Source: Rossellomorea vietnamensis
Lineage (GTDB): Bacteria > Bacillota > Bacilli > Bacillales > Bacillaceae_B
Direction of reading: 5' to 3'
DNA length: 64,000 bases
Assembly: GCF_008180615.1 (NCBI RefSeq)
Contig: NZ_VTEH01000007.1
Coordinates: 74,692-138,691 of the forward strand
The notes beneath the pieces are model-generated. The model did no database searches and was not told where the DNA came from. It saw only the letters and a program-made list of their open reading frames with translations. Shown piece after piece: positions 18,917-29,216 of the stretch. Position numbers and translations under genes: made by a program. Every line of letters begins with the position of its first letter. Positions within the stretch are counted from its first letter, which is position 1.

Positions 18917-19074
18917 AATGACACCACTCTTTAATTATTTGAAATCTACCATATGGAGATCGTTATGATAGGAAAAATTACCGGATAATGAATAAGAAGA
19001 AATAGTAGAAGCAATTTCTTGTGAAGTATTTTTTATGGCTCTTTCCACAAAGATTTTGGCTGGTTCACAGCAAA

Positions 19075-19131
19075 ATTTCCGCTCCAGGCGCGCGACTCCG
19101 CGGGGCGGGCGGTGAGCCTCCTCGGCTTCAA
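19075..19131. repeat. Truncated copy of the ~120-bp GC-rich repeat
   Basis: It begins TTTCCGCTCCAGG and continues GACTCCGCGGGGCGGGCGG and GAGCCTCCTCGGCTTC, then stops. The right half seen at 33201 and 40742 is missing. Confidence 0.8.
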
Positions 19132-19421
19132 TCCTAATACGTAAAAGGTAGAGGATAAAACAGCCTCAATCTTTTAGAAAAGAGCCTTTCTTAAAAATTG
19201 TTACTAATTGAATTTAAAAAATATCGCCATGATTCACTGAAATATCAGGTGCATGGGTTTCGAAAGCAAAAATATAACCAAACACAGCATTATATATAGG
19301 AAAATAAAACAACTACTATCTAATCATATTTTTCGGTTGAAATCAACAATGGAATAGAAAAGGAAGGAAAAAGTCATGATGGGCAGAGGAATACCCTCAT
19401 CTTTCTCTTTATATAGGAAAT

Positions 19422-19456
19422 GTCAGCTTCAATGGGAGCTCTCCATCAAAGCTGAC
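19422..19456 (-). terminator. Possible weak terminator of glpX
   Basis: An 8-bp stem GTCAGCTT / AAGCTGAC about 65 nt past the stop, with a short T-rich tail. Confidence 0.35.
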
Positions 19457-19520
19457 TGTCATTCAGGTTCACCAGGATGTTGGATGACTGGTGGCTGTAT
19501 GAAAATTAATGCGTCTTAAC

Positions 19521-20483
19521 TTACTTCATCACCAGATTCGGTTTCTTTTGCAAGCTGTGACGGCCGTCAATAAAACGCACCGTACCGGATTTTGCTCTCA
19601 TGACAACAGAATGCGTCAAGCCATGGGTCCCTTTTAATTGTACACCGCGCAAAAGCTCTCCATCTGTAACACCGGTTGCGGCAAAGATGGCATCGTCGCC
19701 TGTCACCAGGTCTTCCATACGAAGGATTTTGCTGCAATCCAGACCCATTCTTACACAGCGGTCCGCTTCAGCATCATTCTGCGGCAGAAGCTTTCCTTGG
19801 ATTTCCCCGCCAAGGCATTTCAACGCAACCGCAGCCAAAACTCCTTCAGGTGCACCGCCAGAACCAAACAGGATATCTACACCAGTATGATCGAAAGCAG
19901 TATTCATGGCACCCGCTACATCACCGTCATTGATCAGCTTGATTCTCGCTCCCGCTTCTCTCAATTGAGCGATGATGTGAGAATGTCGGTCGCGGTTAAG
20001 GACTGTCGCCACGACGTCTTCGATATCTTTATTTTTCGCACGTGCAACAGCCTTCAGGTTATCCAGTACCGAAGCATTGATATCAATCTGTCCGACCGCT
20101 TCCGGACCGACTGCTATCTTGTCCATATACATATCTGGAGCATTCAACAGGTTGCCATGATCAGCGACAGCCAGGACAGCCAGGGCATTCCATCCTCCAG
20201 AAGCCACGATGTTAGTACCTTCCAGCGGATCCACCGCTACGTCAACTCGAGGGCCATAACCTGTCCCTAGTTTTTCACCGATATAGAGCATCGGGGCTTC
20301 ATCCATTTCCCCTTCCCCGATTACAACTGTCCCTTTCATCGGTACAGTATCAAAAACATCTCTCATAGCGGAAGTTGCTGCATCATCCGCCTCATCCTTC
20401 TTTCCTCTTCCCATCCAGCGGGCTGAAGCAAGCGCTGCCCCTTCTGTTACGCGTACAAGTTCCATCGATAAACTTCTTTCCAT
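19521..20483 (-). CDS. glpX: Fructose-1,6-bisphosphatase, class II (GlpX)
   Basis: A 320-residue gluconeogenic phosphatase. The start at 20481-20483 follows GGGGGAG; the open frame continues upstream but without a ribosome site or homology. Metal/phosphate motifs are [10 protein letters not shown] (about 56-65) and DPLEGTN (85-91), and SGGAPEGV lies near residue 255. It lies between rho and murA as in B. subtilis (ywjI). Confidence 0.94.
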   Translation of the reverse strand: MERSLSMELVRVTEGAALASARWMGRGKKDEADDAATSAMRDVFDTVPMKGTVVIGEGEMDEAPMLYIGEKLGTGYGPRVDVAVDPLEGTNIVASGGWNALAVLAVADHGNLLNAPDMYMDKIAVGPEAVGQIDINASVLDNLKAVARAKNKDIEDVVATVLNRDRHSHIIAQLREAGARIKLINDGDVAGAMNTAFDHTGVDILFGSGGAPEGVLAAVALKCLGGEIQGKLLPQNDAEADRCVRMGLDCSKILRMEDLVTGDDAIFAATGVTDGELLRGVQLKGTHGLTHSVVMRAKSGTVRFIDGRHSLQKKPNLVMK

Positions 20484-20604
20484 CTGTTTCTCCCCCTGTG
20501 TCATAAATATATTTTTATATGCAAATTGTATAACATAATAATATATATATTGTAACACATTAAAAGGAAGGGGAAAGGGTTTTTTTAGAACGCTGATTTC
20601 GTAA

Positions 20605-20630
20605 AATTTCCGCTCCAGCCGCTCCAATCC
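20605..20630. repeat. Internal-deletion remnant of the ~120-bp GC-rich repeat
   Basis: The left end ATTTCCGCTCCAG is joined directly to the right end CCGCTCCAAT, with the GC-rich middle gone. It lies between murA and glpX. Confidence 0.55.
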
Positions 20631-20749
20631 TTCAATATATAAGGATAGAGGAAGGGTCATAAGCATTAAGAGCCACAATCTCTTAGATAAGAGTCTTAAA
20701 AAAAGACATTTTCCACTGCAGACTTGCGAATCCCCTAGGCGAATACTAA

Positions 20750-22036
20750 TCAGGAACTTTTCAGCTGCTCCAGCTCTTCCGGCGACATCTTTTCACGCCA
20801 AATAGTTGCTCCAAGTCCTTCCAGCTTCTCGACCAGGCTGCTGTAGCCGCGGTCAATGTGCTCTAGGCCTGTCACTTCTGTTATACCCTCAGCCATCAGG
20901 CCCGCAACAACAAGTGCAGCACCTGCCCTTAGGTCACTGGCTTTCACTTTTGCTCCTTGAAGCTGGACAGGCCCGTTCACGATGGCGGAACGCCCTTCGA
21001 CTTTGATATTGGCATTCATTCTCCGCAGCTCATCAATATGCTTGAAGCGGGCAGAATAAATGGTATCCGTTACGACTGCCGAACCCTTGGCTCTTGTTAA
21101 AAGAGAGGTGAACGGCTGCTGAAGATCCGTCGGGAATCCCGGGTACACAAGAGTCTTGATATCGACGGCATTTAAATTTTCCGCCTTGCCAATGAAGATT
21201 TGCTCATCGCTTGTCTCAATAGGCACACCCATTTCACGCATCTTTGCGATCAAGGATTCCATATGAAGAGGGATGACGTTATCAATCAGTACACCATCAC
21301 CTGCTGCGGCACCTAAAATCATGAACGTGCCCGCTTCTATACGGTCGGGAATGATCGTATGTCGGCATCCGCTCAGGTTATCGACTCCATCAATACGGAT
21401 GACATCTGTGCCTGCACCTTTGATTCTGGCTCCCATATTGGTTAGTAAAGTAGCCACATCAATGATTTCAGGCTCTTTTGCTGCGTTTTCTATGATTGTC
21501 TGGCCTTTTGCCCTTACGGCTGCCAGCATAATATTAATGGTTGCTCCGACACTGACCACATCAAGATAGATCCGGGCACCGCGCAGTTCCTCTGCTCTTA
21601 GGTAAATGGCGCCTTGTTCGTTCGTCACTTCAGCACCCAAAGCTTCAAATCCTTTAATATGCTGATCTATTGGACGCGGTCCAAGATGGCACCCGCCCGG
21701 CAGTCCAATTGCCGCTTTTTTGAAGCGCCCAAGCATGGCACCCATTAAGTAATAGGATGCTCTCAGCTTTTTCACTTTTCCACTAGGCAGAGGCATCGAA
21801 ATCATTCGGGATGGATCTACTCTCATCTCACCATCGCCAAAAGAAACTTCTCCTCCGATTTCTTCAAGCAAAGCCTTCAGTGTCTGGACATCTGAAATCT
21901 CGGGTAAACCTTCAATTGTTACTGGAGAGTCGGCAAGGATAGTTGCCGGAATTAGGGCCACAGCGCTGTTTTTCGCTCCACTTACCTTAATAGTCCCTTT
22001 CAGTGGATAACCGCCTGCTATTTTAAGCTTTTCCAT
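20750..22036 (-). CDS. murA: UDP-N-acetylglucosamine 1-carboxyvinyltransferase
   Basis: A 428-residue enzyme for the first committed step of peptidoglycan synthesis, and the fosfomycin target. The start at 22034-22036 follows AAGGGAG. The PEP-reactive Cys is C116 in [15 protein letters not shown]22 and N23 are in SGAKNS, and GFPTDLQ is present. Its position between glpX and the transaldolase gene corresponds to B. subtilis murAB, the second MurA copy. The Cys confirms a fosfomycin-sensitive type. Confidence 0.95.
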   Translation of the reverse strand: MEKLKIAGGYPLKGTIKVSGAKNSAVALIPATILADSPVTIEGLPEISDVQTLKALLEEIGGEVSFGDGEMRVDPSRMISMPLPSGKVKKLRASYYLMGAMLGRFKKAAIGLPGGCHLGPRPIDQHIKGFEALGAEVTNEQGAIYLRAEELRGARIYLDVVSVGATINIMLAAVRAKGQTIIENAAKEPEIIDVATLLTNMGARIKGAGTDVIRIDGVDNLSGCRHTIIPDRIEAGTFMILGAAAGDGVLIDNVIPLHMESLIAKMREMGVPIETSDEQIFIGKAENLNAVDIKTLVYPGFPTDLQQPFTSLLTRAKGSAVVTDTIYSARFKHIDELRRMNANIKVEGRSAIVNGPVQLQGAKVKASDLRAGAALVVAGLMAEGITEVTGLEHIDRGYSSLVEKLEGLGATIWREKMSPEELEQLKSS

Positions 22037-22276
22037 TTTAGACTCCCTTCCAAATTCCTTGATGAATTTTCCATAAACTAAGCAACGATTTATATTGAGT
22101 ATTTTAATGGTTATATTTACCAATAAAAATAATTCTAAGAAGTATTGTCTACTAGTTTATACATAATTCGTCAAAACATGTATAGAAGAATAGATTTTTT
22201 TATAAATTATACCTTTTTTACTATAGTTCTGTATTGAGTGTGTCGACTGCCGCCGAAAAATCAATCCAGGGAATAT

Positions 22277-22921
22277 CTAGCTTCTGTTATTCCAATCATC
22301 CAGGAATGCCTGGATTCCCTTGTCTGTAAGCGGGTGTTTGAACAACTGCCCAAGAACTTTATAAGGGGTAGTCGCAATGTGCGCCCCTCTTAAAGCAGCG
22401 TCAGTGATATGTTGAGGATGTCTGATAGAAGCAGCGATGATTTCTGTGTCGATAGCATGGATCGCAAAGATTTCAGCGATTTTCTCAATCAGCTCCATTC
22501 CGTCATGGCCGATATCATCCAGCCTTCCGAGGAAAGGAGAGACGTATGTCGCACCTGCTCTTGCTGCAAGTAATGCCTGATTGGCGCTGAAAATAAGGGT
22601 TACATTCGTTTTGATACCTTCTTTAGAGAAAACAGACACCGCTTTCAGACCATCTGGAGTCATTGGTACTTTTACGGTGATATTAGGTGCGATAGCCGCA
22701 AGTTCACGGCCTTCTTTAATCATGCCTTCTGCATCAAGAGCGATGACTTCACCCGACACCGATCCAGGTACCAGGTCTGCTATTTCCTTTAAGCGGTCAT
22801 GAAAAGATACCCCTTCTTCTTTAGCCACTAGTGAAGGGTTTGTTGTCACCCCAGAGATGATTCCCCATTCAAAAACTTCGCGAATTTCTTCCATATTTGC
22901 CGTATCAATAAAAAATTTCAT
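22277..22921 (-). CDS. tal: Transaldolase / fructose-6-phosphate aldolase family
   Basis: A 214-residue short transaldolase (B. subtilis YwjH type). The Schiff-base lysine is K84 in [11 protein letters not shown], with FIDTAN and [10 protein letters not shown] at the N-terminus. Family members of this length act either as transaldolases in the pentose phosphate pathway or as fructose-6-phosphate aldolases; the Bacillus proteins are reported as transaldolases. It is downstream of fba. Confidence 0.92.
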   Translation of the reverse strand: MKFFIDTANMEEIREVFEWGIISGVTTNPSLVAKEEGVSFHDRLKEIADLVPGSVSGEVIALDAEGMIKEGRELAAIAPNITVKVPMTPDGLKAVSVFSKEGIKTNVTLIFSANQALLAARAGATYVSPFLGRLDDIGHDGMELIEKIAEIFAIHAIDTEIIAASIRHPQHITDAALRGAHIATTPYKVLGQLFKHPLTDKGIQAFLDDWNNRS

Positions 22922-22972
22922 TTCCCCATCCCTCTTCCTTCGACTAAATTTTCAAAACTTTTAAAATGAACG

Positions 22973-23001
22973 GAAACCGCCTTATGATGTAAGGCGGTTT
23001 C
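22973..23001 (-). terminator. Stem-loop between fba and tal
   Basis: A perfect 12-bp stem GAAACCGCCTTA / TAAGGCGGTTTC, 50 nt past the fba stop, followed by TTCATTTT. It may allow partial read-through into tal. Confidence 0.65.
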
Positions 23002-23050
23002 TATAAGGGTTGTTTATGTGATTCTGCAAGGTCTATAGATTTTTATAAAA

Positions 23051-23908
23051 TTATGCTTGGTTGGAAGAACCAAATTCACGCATTTTGCCGATAACTGTCT
23101 GCTTGATGGCTTCGCGTGCAGGTCCAAGATATTTACGTGGATCGTATACTTCAGCATCTTCAGCAAGCACTTCACGAACCTTTTTCGCAGAAGCGATTTG
23201 GTTTTCAGTGTTTACGTTGATTTTAGCTGTACCGTAAGATACCGCTCTTTGGATATCTTTCGTTGGAATTCCCGTACCGCCGTGAAGTACCAGTGGTACT
23301 CCTGTAGCCGCGCCGATTTCTTCCATTTCCTTGAATCCTAAGTTAGGCTCACCTTTGTATGGTCCGTGAACAGAACCTAGGGCAGGTGCCAATGTGTCGA
23401 TACCAGTACGCTCAACAAGCTCCTGGCACTCTTTAGGGTCAGCGTAGATAACTCCGTCAGCTACAACGTCGTCCTCTTGGCCGCCGACAACTCCAAGTTC
23501 AGCTTCTACAGAAACGCCTTTAGAGTGTGCATATTCAACCACTTTGGAAGTGGTTTCGACGTTTTCCTCGAAAGGACCGTGAGACGCATCGATCATGACA
23601 GAAGTGAAGCCTGCATCGATCGCTTCTTTACACTTATCGTAGCTTGAGCCATGATCAAGGTGAATAGCTACAGGTACTGTAATGCTGTAGTCTTCCATCA
23701 GACCTTCCACCATTTTGACAACTGTCTTGAATCCGCCCATGTAGCGTGCTGCACCTTCGGAAACCCCAAGGATTACCGGTGATTTTTCTTCTTCCGCAGC
23801 TTGAAGGATCGCTTGAGTGAACTCAAGGTTATTTAAGTTGAACTGTCCTACAGCATAACTGTTATCTTTTGCTTTGATAAGCATTTCTTTCATTGAAACT
23901 AAAGGCAT
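23051..23908 (-). CDS. fbaA: Fructose-1,6-bisphosphate aldolase, class II
   Basis: A 285-residue Zn-dependent glycolytic and gluconeogenic aldolase. H83, D85 and H86 in [12 protein letters not shown] supply the catalytic Asp and a zinc ligand. Further zinc His residues are in GSVHGPYKG and [19 protein letters not shown] precedes the ATG. It lies between spo0F and tal, the conserved Bacillus order. Confidence 0.97.
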   Translation of the reverse strand: MPLVSMKEMLIKAKDNSYAVGQFNLNNLEFTQAILQAAEEEKSPVILGVSEGAARYMGGFKTVVKMVEGLMEDYSITVPVAIHLDHGSSYDKCKEAIDAGFTSVMIDASHGPFEENVETTSKVVEYAHSKGVSVEAELGVVGGQEDDVVADGVIYADPKECQELVERTGIDTLAPALGSVHGPYKGEPNLGFKEMEEIGAATGVPLVLHGGTGIPTKDIQRAVSYGTAKINVNTENQIASAKKVREVLAEDAEVYDPRKYLGPAREAIKQTVIGKMREFGSSNQA

Positions 23909-24072
23909 GAAATTTTTCCTCCTTTTATTGAGTCAGTATGTAAACTGTTACCCGTTTCTCAGTGTTTGCAATTTCATCTGTATAATACCAAAAAGGTCAA
24001 CAATTTACCAACGGACTGCCCTATTTTTATAAAAAGAAGTATTATTCACTATTTTCAATTTTTTGGAAGGGG

Positions 24073-24435
24073 TTACATCGTGGCGTACTGCTTCACTGCC
24101 TGCCTGATATCGTCAATATCAAACGGCTTGGCGAAGTGAGTAATCGCCCCAAGGTCCTTGGCTTCCTGGATCATATCAAGTTCACCATAAGCCGTCATGA
24201 TGATGACGCGGATATCAGGATCCTTTTCCTTCATCCTTTTTAAAATTTCAATCCCATCCATTCCCGGGATCTTCATGTCAAGCAGGACCAGATCAGGGGA
24301 ATGTTTATCAACTATGTCAAGAGCCTGAAGACCGTTGGCCGCTTGAAAAGTGTTGTAGCCTTCTTTTTGCAATACTTCATTCAATAAGATTCGGATACCA
24401 AATTGATCATCTACAATGAGGATGTTCTCCTTCAT
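24073..24435 (-). CDS. spo0F: Sporulation phosphorelay response regulator Spo0F
   Basis: A 120-residue stand-alone receiver domain that accepts phosphate from sporulation kinases and passes it to Spo0B. The acidic pair D9-D10, phosphoacceptor D53 (LLDMKIPG), T81 and K103 are all present. There is no output domain, as expected. It faces away from ywjG, which is divergently transcribed across a ~385-bp gap. A TATAAT box on the minus strand at 24522-24527 is a possible -10, but sigma-H elements could not be assigned with confidence. Confidence 0.95.
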   Translation of the reverse strand: MKENILIVDDQFGIRILLNEVLQKEGYNTFQAANGLQALDIVDKHSPDLVLLDMKIPGMDGIEILKRMKEKDPDIRVIIMTAYGELDMIQEAKDLGAITHFAKPFDIDDIRQAVKQYATM

Positions 24436-24719
24436 CTAATCCACCTCTTCCCCTCTTAATAACAACTGAAACGTGGTAAAAGCTTCCGTCTTTAGTTCCA
24501 TTCCGGATGCCTCATATTATAATTATAGTCTTCAACATTGCTGCTTCCAGCGGCAGTATACTATTGTGATCAGCATGTGAATCCAGGTCACTGCCATCTC
24601 AGGCGGATTTAATCGCCTTTTCAGAGAACAGCATCTATTAAAAATGATAAGTATAATGTATATTAACCCTCAAGTATACTTCTACAAAAGACAAGCAGAA
24701 TCCTTCTTCTCCTGATAAT

Positions 24720-24748
24720 TTTACATCCAGGTCCTCCGCTTTTATAAT
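24720..24748 (+). promoter_or_regulatory. Predicted sigma-A promoter of ywjG
   Basis: TTTACA, a 17-bp spacer and TATAAT, with a start site expected near 24755, about 65 nt before the ywjG ATG. Confidence 0.65.
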
Positions 24749-24760
24749 TTAGTACATATG

Positions 24761-24778
24761 AAGCGGATTAATCCGCTT
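24761..24778. promoter_or_regulatory. 18-bp perfect palindrome just after the ywjG start site
   Basis: AAGCGGATT-AATCCGCTT occupies about +6 to +23 of the predicted transcript, a classic repressor operator position. It resembles a single unit of the AAGCGG/CCGCTT repeat family found elsewhere in this window. Confidence 0.5.
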
Positions 24779-24819
24779 ACCAGACAGTAAAAATCAATTC
24801 ATTTAAAGGAGCACATGGC

Positions 24820-25341
24820 ATGATTAAAATGTTTACCACACAGCTATCGGGACTTTTCAACCGGATAGCCGATAAAGAAGAATTTTCGATTGAAGACGGC
24901 GCGCGCCTTCTTGCACAAGCCTCTGTCGGCGAAGGAAGCATCTTCATCAAAGGGTTTGCCGAGATGGAAAGTGTCACTCTTGAAGCGGTTTACGGCCGTG
25001 AACCTCTTCAGGGAGCTAAAGCCCTGGCCGCTGTGGATGATATTTCTGAAGCGGACAGGGTGCTGCTCATTTCCCGTTTTTCCAACGATGAAGAGGCAGT
25101 TTCCCTTGCAAAACAGCTTATAGAAAAAGGTATTCCCTTTGCTGCAGTATCCGGTGTAGTTTCCTCAGAGAGTGACAGTCTAGCAGTACTGGCCGATATT
25201 CATATTGACACCAAATTGATCAAGGGAATGCTTCCTGGAGAGGAATTAGGCGAGCGCGTTGGATTCCCATCCAGCATGGCCGCACTTTATATCTATTTCC
25301 TGATTAAATTTTCGCTCGATGAAATGCTGGAGGAGTATTGA
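24820..25341 (+). CDS. ywjG: DUF2529 family protein YwjG
   Basis: A 173-residue conserved Bacillus protein of unknown function. It has an alternating alpha/beta pattern with GEGSIFIKGFAEME and DRVLLISRFSNDEEAVSLAKQLIEKGIPFAAVSGV, reminiscent of sugar-isomerase (SIS-like) folds. AAAGGAG precedes the ATG. It is the only plus-strand gene between the window start and 41 kb. It has its own promoter, a palindrome at the start site, and a terminator. Confidence 0.85.
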   Translation: MIKMFTTQLSGLFNRIADKEEFSIEDGARLLAQASVGEGSIFIKGFAEMESVTLEAVYGREPLQGAKALAAVDDISEADRVLLISRFSNDEEAVSLAKQLIEKGIPFAAVSGVVSSESDSLAVLADIHIDTKLIKGMLPGEELGERVGFPSSMAALYIYFLIKFSLDEMLEEY

Positions 25342-25385
25342 TACCAACCATTTCCTTAGTAAAAAATAGTTTTCATAAAATCGGT

Positions 25386-25415
25386 AAACCACCAGTGTGA
25401 ACTGGTGGTTTGTTC
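25386..25415 (+). terminator. Terminator of ywjG
   Basis: A perfect 11-bp stem AAACCACCAGT / ACTGGTGGTTT with a 4-nt loop, followed by TGTTCT. Confidence 0.75.
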
Positions 25416-25502
25416 TGCGACCGGAAGCCTATTTTACCGGACTCTGCCAATAAGACCCACTGAAGGGTATTCTCCAGCAACTTATTCCCTGTAAAAAAGC
25501 TA

Positions 25503-25646
25503 GAGAAATAAGGGGAGAAATTCCGCTTATTTACTTATAAGATGCGAAAATGGTTCATTTCGGTGTGCTTAAGCGGAAAAATTCCGCTTATATAGACCAA
25601 ATTGAATTCTATTCAGCAGCTTAACCGGAAAATTTCCGCTTATTTA
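25503..25646. repeat. AAGCGG/CCGCTT composite repeat, locus 2
   Basis: Units AAATAAGGGGAGAAATTCCG..., CTTAAGCGGAAAAATTCCG... and CTTAACCGGAAAATTTCCG..., each ending in CTTAT. The last two starts (25569 and 25621) are 52 bp apart, and the text between matches loci 1 and 3. It lies in the ~500-bp convergent gap between ywjG and pyrG. Confidence 0.85.
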
Positions 25647-25804
25647 GATAAAGTTATCTATGTCCGCCACGGGCATACATCCTGCTAGAATGAAACGAAA
25701 TGATAGGGAAATCTGCTTATCCTATCATGAGGAAGGTTTTTCACACCACCCTATAACCTCTCTGAAACCTCGGCATGGTCCGGGGTTTTCAGGACTATGA
25801 AACA

Positions 25805-25837
25805 AAAGAGCCGGCCCCCGCAGGGAACCGGCTCTTT
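25805..25837 (-). terminator. Terminator of pyrG
   Basis: A perfect 10-bp stem AAAGAGCCGG / CCGGCTCTTT, about 16 nt past the pyrG stop. Confidence 0.75.
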
Positions 25838-25853
25838 CTCATCTGCACAATTA

Positions 25854-27516
<1,663 letters not shown>

Positions 27517-27587
27517 TAATCTCTTACGATGAAATTAATCCAAGGACTGTTTCATTATGGAGGTGTACATTCTAAAAAAGATAGTTG

Positions 27588-27602
27588 ATTTTCGCTCCAG
27601 GG
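27588..27602. repeat. Left-end fragment of the ~120-bp GC-rich repeat
   Basis: GATTTTCGCTCCAGGGAC matches only the outer left end of the element. It lies in the 410-bp gap between pyrG and rpoE, which otherwise holds the rpoE terminator and the pyrG leader. Confidence 0.4.
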
Positions 27603-27752
27603 ACTAGTAGCAGAGCTGAAAAAAACATCAATCTCTTAAAAAATCCTTACTAAAAATACTCATACATCCTGCCCGGCGGCCTTCATCCAAGATCAACCAG
27701 GGAACGTTGGAGCATTCTCATTATGAAACAGTATGAAAGGGGTGCAAAAAAC

Positions 27753-27789
27753 AAAAAACGCCCCCGCTTACCGTAGTAAGGGGAGCGTT
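27753..27789 (-). terminator. Terminator of rpoE
   Basis: A long stem AACGCTCCCCTTAC / GTAAGCGGGGGCGTT with a TACG loop and six T on the minus strand. Confidence 0.85.
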
Positions 27790-27865
27790 GAGTTAATAGT
27801 CTGATCCTTTTAAAAGGAGCCCAAATAACATACTACCTTCCTCGACATGAGATGTCAAGAACTGA

Positions 27866-28432
27866 TTATTTGTCTTCTTCTGTTTCACTTTCTTCTTCGG
27901 GATCTTCATCCTCTTCGTCATCTTCAAGATCATACTCATCTTCATCGATCAATTCTTCGTCGATTTCCTCATCATCCGCGTCCAGATCTTCATCGTCGTC
28001 GAGGTCATCATCGTCGTCATCATCATCAACAGCTGTCAGATCTTCTTCATCCAGGTCATCCAGGTCGTCGAAATCAAGATCTTCTTCTTCAAAGTCCTCA
28101 TCAAGATCTTCAACATCAGCCTTCTTAGCTTTTTTCTTACGGGTTTTCATTGTCGGAACCGTTTCTTCTTCAATCTGGTCAACAGGATACCATGCCCTGA
28201 TTCCCCAGCGGTTCTCGCCCATTGCAATAAAACGGCCGTCAACATTAAGGTCAGTGTAAAACTGAACCATGCGGGAACGGACTTCCTCTTGTGATAATTC
28301 CTGCAATTTCCCCATTTCTTTCAGCAAATCATTAAATGTCACAGCCTGCTTTTTTTCTGTAAGCAGTTCAAATGCTAATTCTATGAAGGATTTTTGACGC
28401 AATTCTTCAGTCGATAATTGCTTTAATTTCAT
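27866..28432 (-). CDS. rpoE: RNA polymerase delta subunit
   Basis: A 188-residue protein. The start at 28430-28432 follows AAGGAA; a GTG nine bases upstream is less well placed. The N-terminal HARE-HTH domain (about residues 1-95) includes DGRFIAMGENRWGIRAWYP. A KKKAKK patch is followed by about 80 almost purely Asp/Glu residues. Delta displaces nucleic acids from RNA polymerase and makes initiation sensitive to initiating NTP levels. Repetitive GAT/GAC codons in the tail make this stretch prone to length change. Confidence 0.95.
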   Translation of the reverse strand: MKLKQLSTEELRQKSFIELAFELLTEKKQAVTFNDLLKEMGKLQELSQEEVRSRMVQFYTDLNVDGRFIAMGENRWGIRAWYPVDQIEEETVPTMKTRKKKAKKADVEDLDEDFEEEDLDFDDLDDLDEEDLTAVDDDDDDDDLDDDEDLDADDEEIDEELIDEDEYDLEDDEEDEDPEEESETEEDK

Positions 28433-28787
28433 ATGACGCACTTCCTTTCTCTATTTCACATTCTATTAAAAGGGTATTCTGGTTATCGCTGCATCTGCTT
28501 TTTTCCATGGACAGCATAAAAAGCAATCTGGATATTCACAGCAGCAGCTTTGCGAAAAGAGCCTGATAGAATGAATAAAAGGGCATAATTCACGAATTTG
28601 CCTGAAACCATATTATTCATTATAAACAATATGAATGGGTTTATGCTAGATTTATGCCATTTTTCTTTTATTTTTTTCCATGTTTCATCATAAGGGAAAT
28701 CAAGTGTTCAGGTGGATAGTATGGGTGGGGGAAAGATAGGGGTTATGAAAAGGGAATTACCTTTAAAAACTCCGGGGGTTCCGGGCT
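28433..28787. other. Gap upstream of rpoE
   Basis: About 350 bp with no gene, clear repeat or terminator seen; presumably it holds the rpoE promoter. Confidence 0.5.
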
Positions 28788-28979
28788 TTAGGGCGTTTCC
28801 CCTTTTTCTAGTTCAGTATTACGCTGTTTCATTGCGTTGGCGTATATTTCGCTGAAAGCTTCGTAAAAGAAGTAGAAAGCCAGCAGCAGCAACGGAATTG
28901 CTCCCAAGAGATGTTGATATAAATAAAATGAAAGGCCGCACCCTGCCAAGAACAGGCCGTATCTAAGCAAATATTTCAC
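28788..28979 (-). CDS. Small two-helix membrane protein, unknown
   Basis: About 63 residues if started at the GTG at 28977-28979, which has GGGAGTG five bases upstream. An ATG at 28995-28997 would add six residues but lacks a good ribosome site. Two hydrophobic segments (LLRYGLFLAGCGLSFYLYQ and AIPLLLLAFYFFYEAF) are followed by a charged tail, NAMKQRNTELEKGE. No family recognised. It lies between icmF and rpoE. Confidence 0.55.
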   Translation of the reverse strand: MKYLLRYGLFLAGCGLSFYLYQHLLGAIPLLLLAFYFFYEAFSEIYANAMKQRNTELEKGETP

Positions 28980-29093
28980 AATTTCACTCCCTGCCATATG
29001 TCCTGTGCCTCAAAACATTACTCTTCTCCTATTATAGTAGAAAATTTCCCTCCGTAATGTTAAATCTGTGTTAAAAAATAGGAATTACTCCGC

Positions 29094-29154
29094 ACTTTAG
29101 TCCTTTAAAGCGTAAAGAGGGACTGTCCCTCTTTACGCTTTAAAGTGCTAAAGT
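29094..29154. repeat. GGGAC(A/T)GTCCC stem-loop element, copy 7
   Basis: A nearly perfect ~61-bp palindrome centred on GGGACTGTCCC (29119-29129), with arms built on CTTTAAAGCGTAAAGA. Only two arm positions fail to pair. It lies 63 nt after the icmF stop, beyond the icmF hairpin. Confidence 0.85.
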
Positions 29155-29169
29155 TTCCAGATAAGAGGA

Positions 29170-29205
29170 AAACTGATCCAATGGATGCCTCCATTGGATC
29201 AGTTT
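29170..29205 (-). terminator. Stem-loop terminator of icmF and the acyl-CoA cluster
   Basis: A perfect 16-bp stem AAACTGATCCAATGGA / TCCATTGGATCAGTTT with a 4-nt loop, 11 nt after the icmF stop. Confidence 0.8.
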
Positions 29206-29216
29206 GATGATGAGGG

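Larger units (their letters stand above)
18917..19520. other. Gap between glpX and rho with a truncated GC-rich repeat
   Basis: No gene seen in about 600 bp. The only features are a truncated GC-rich repeat at 19075-19131 and a weak stem near the glpX end. The remainder is AT-rich and presumably holds the rho promoter. Confidence 0.6.

Noticed and set aside
27847-28259. Ser/His-rich open frames opposite rpoE
   Set aside because: They are the antisense of the GAT/GAC-rich acidic tail of the delta subunit.
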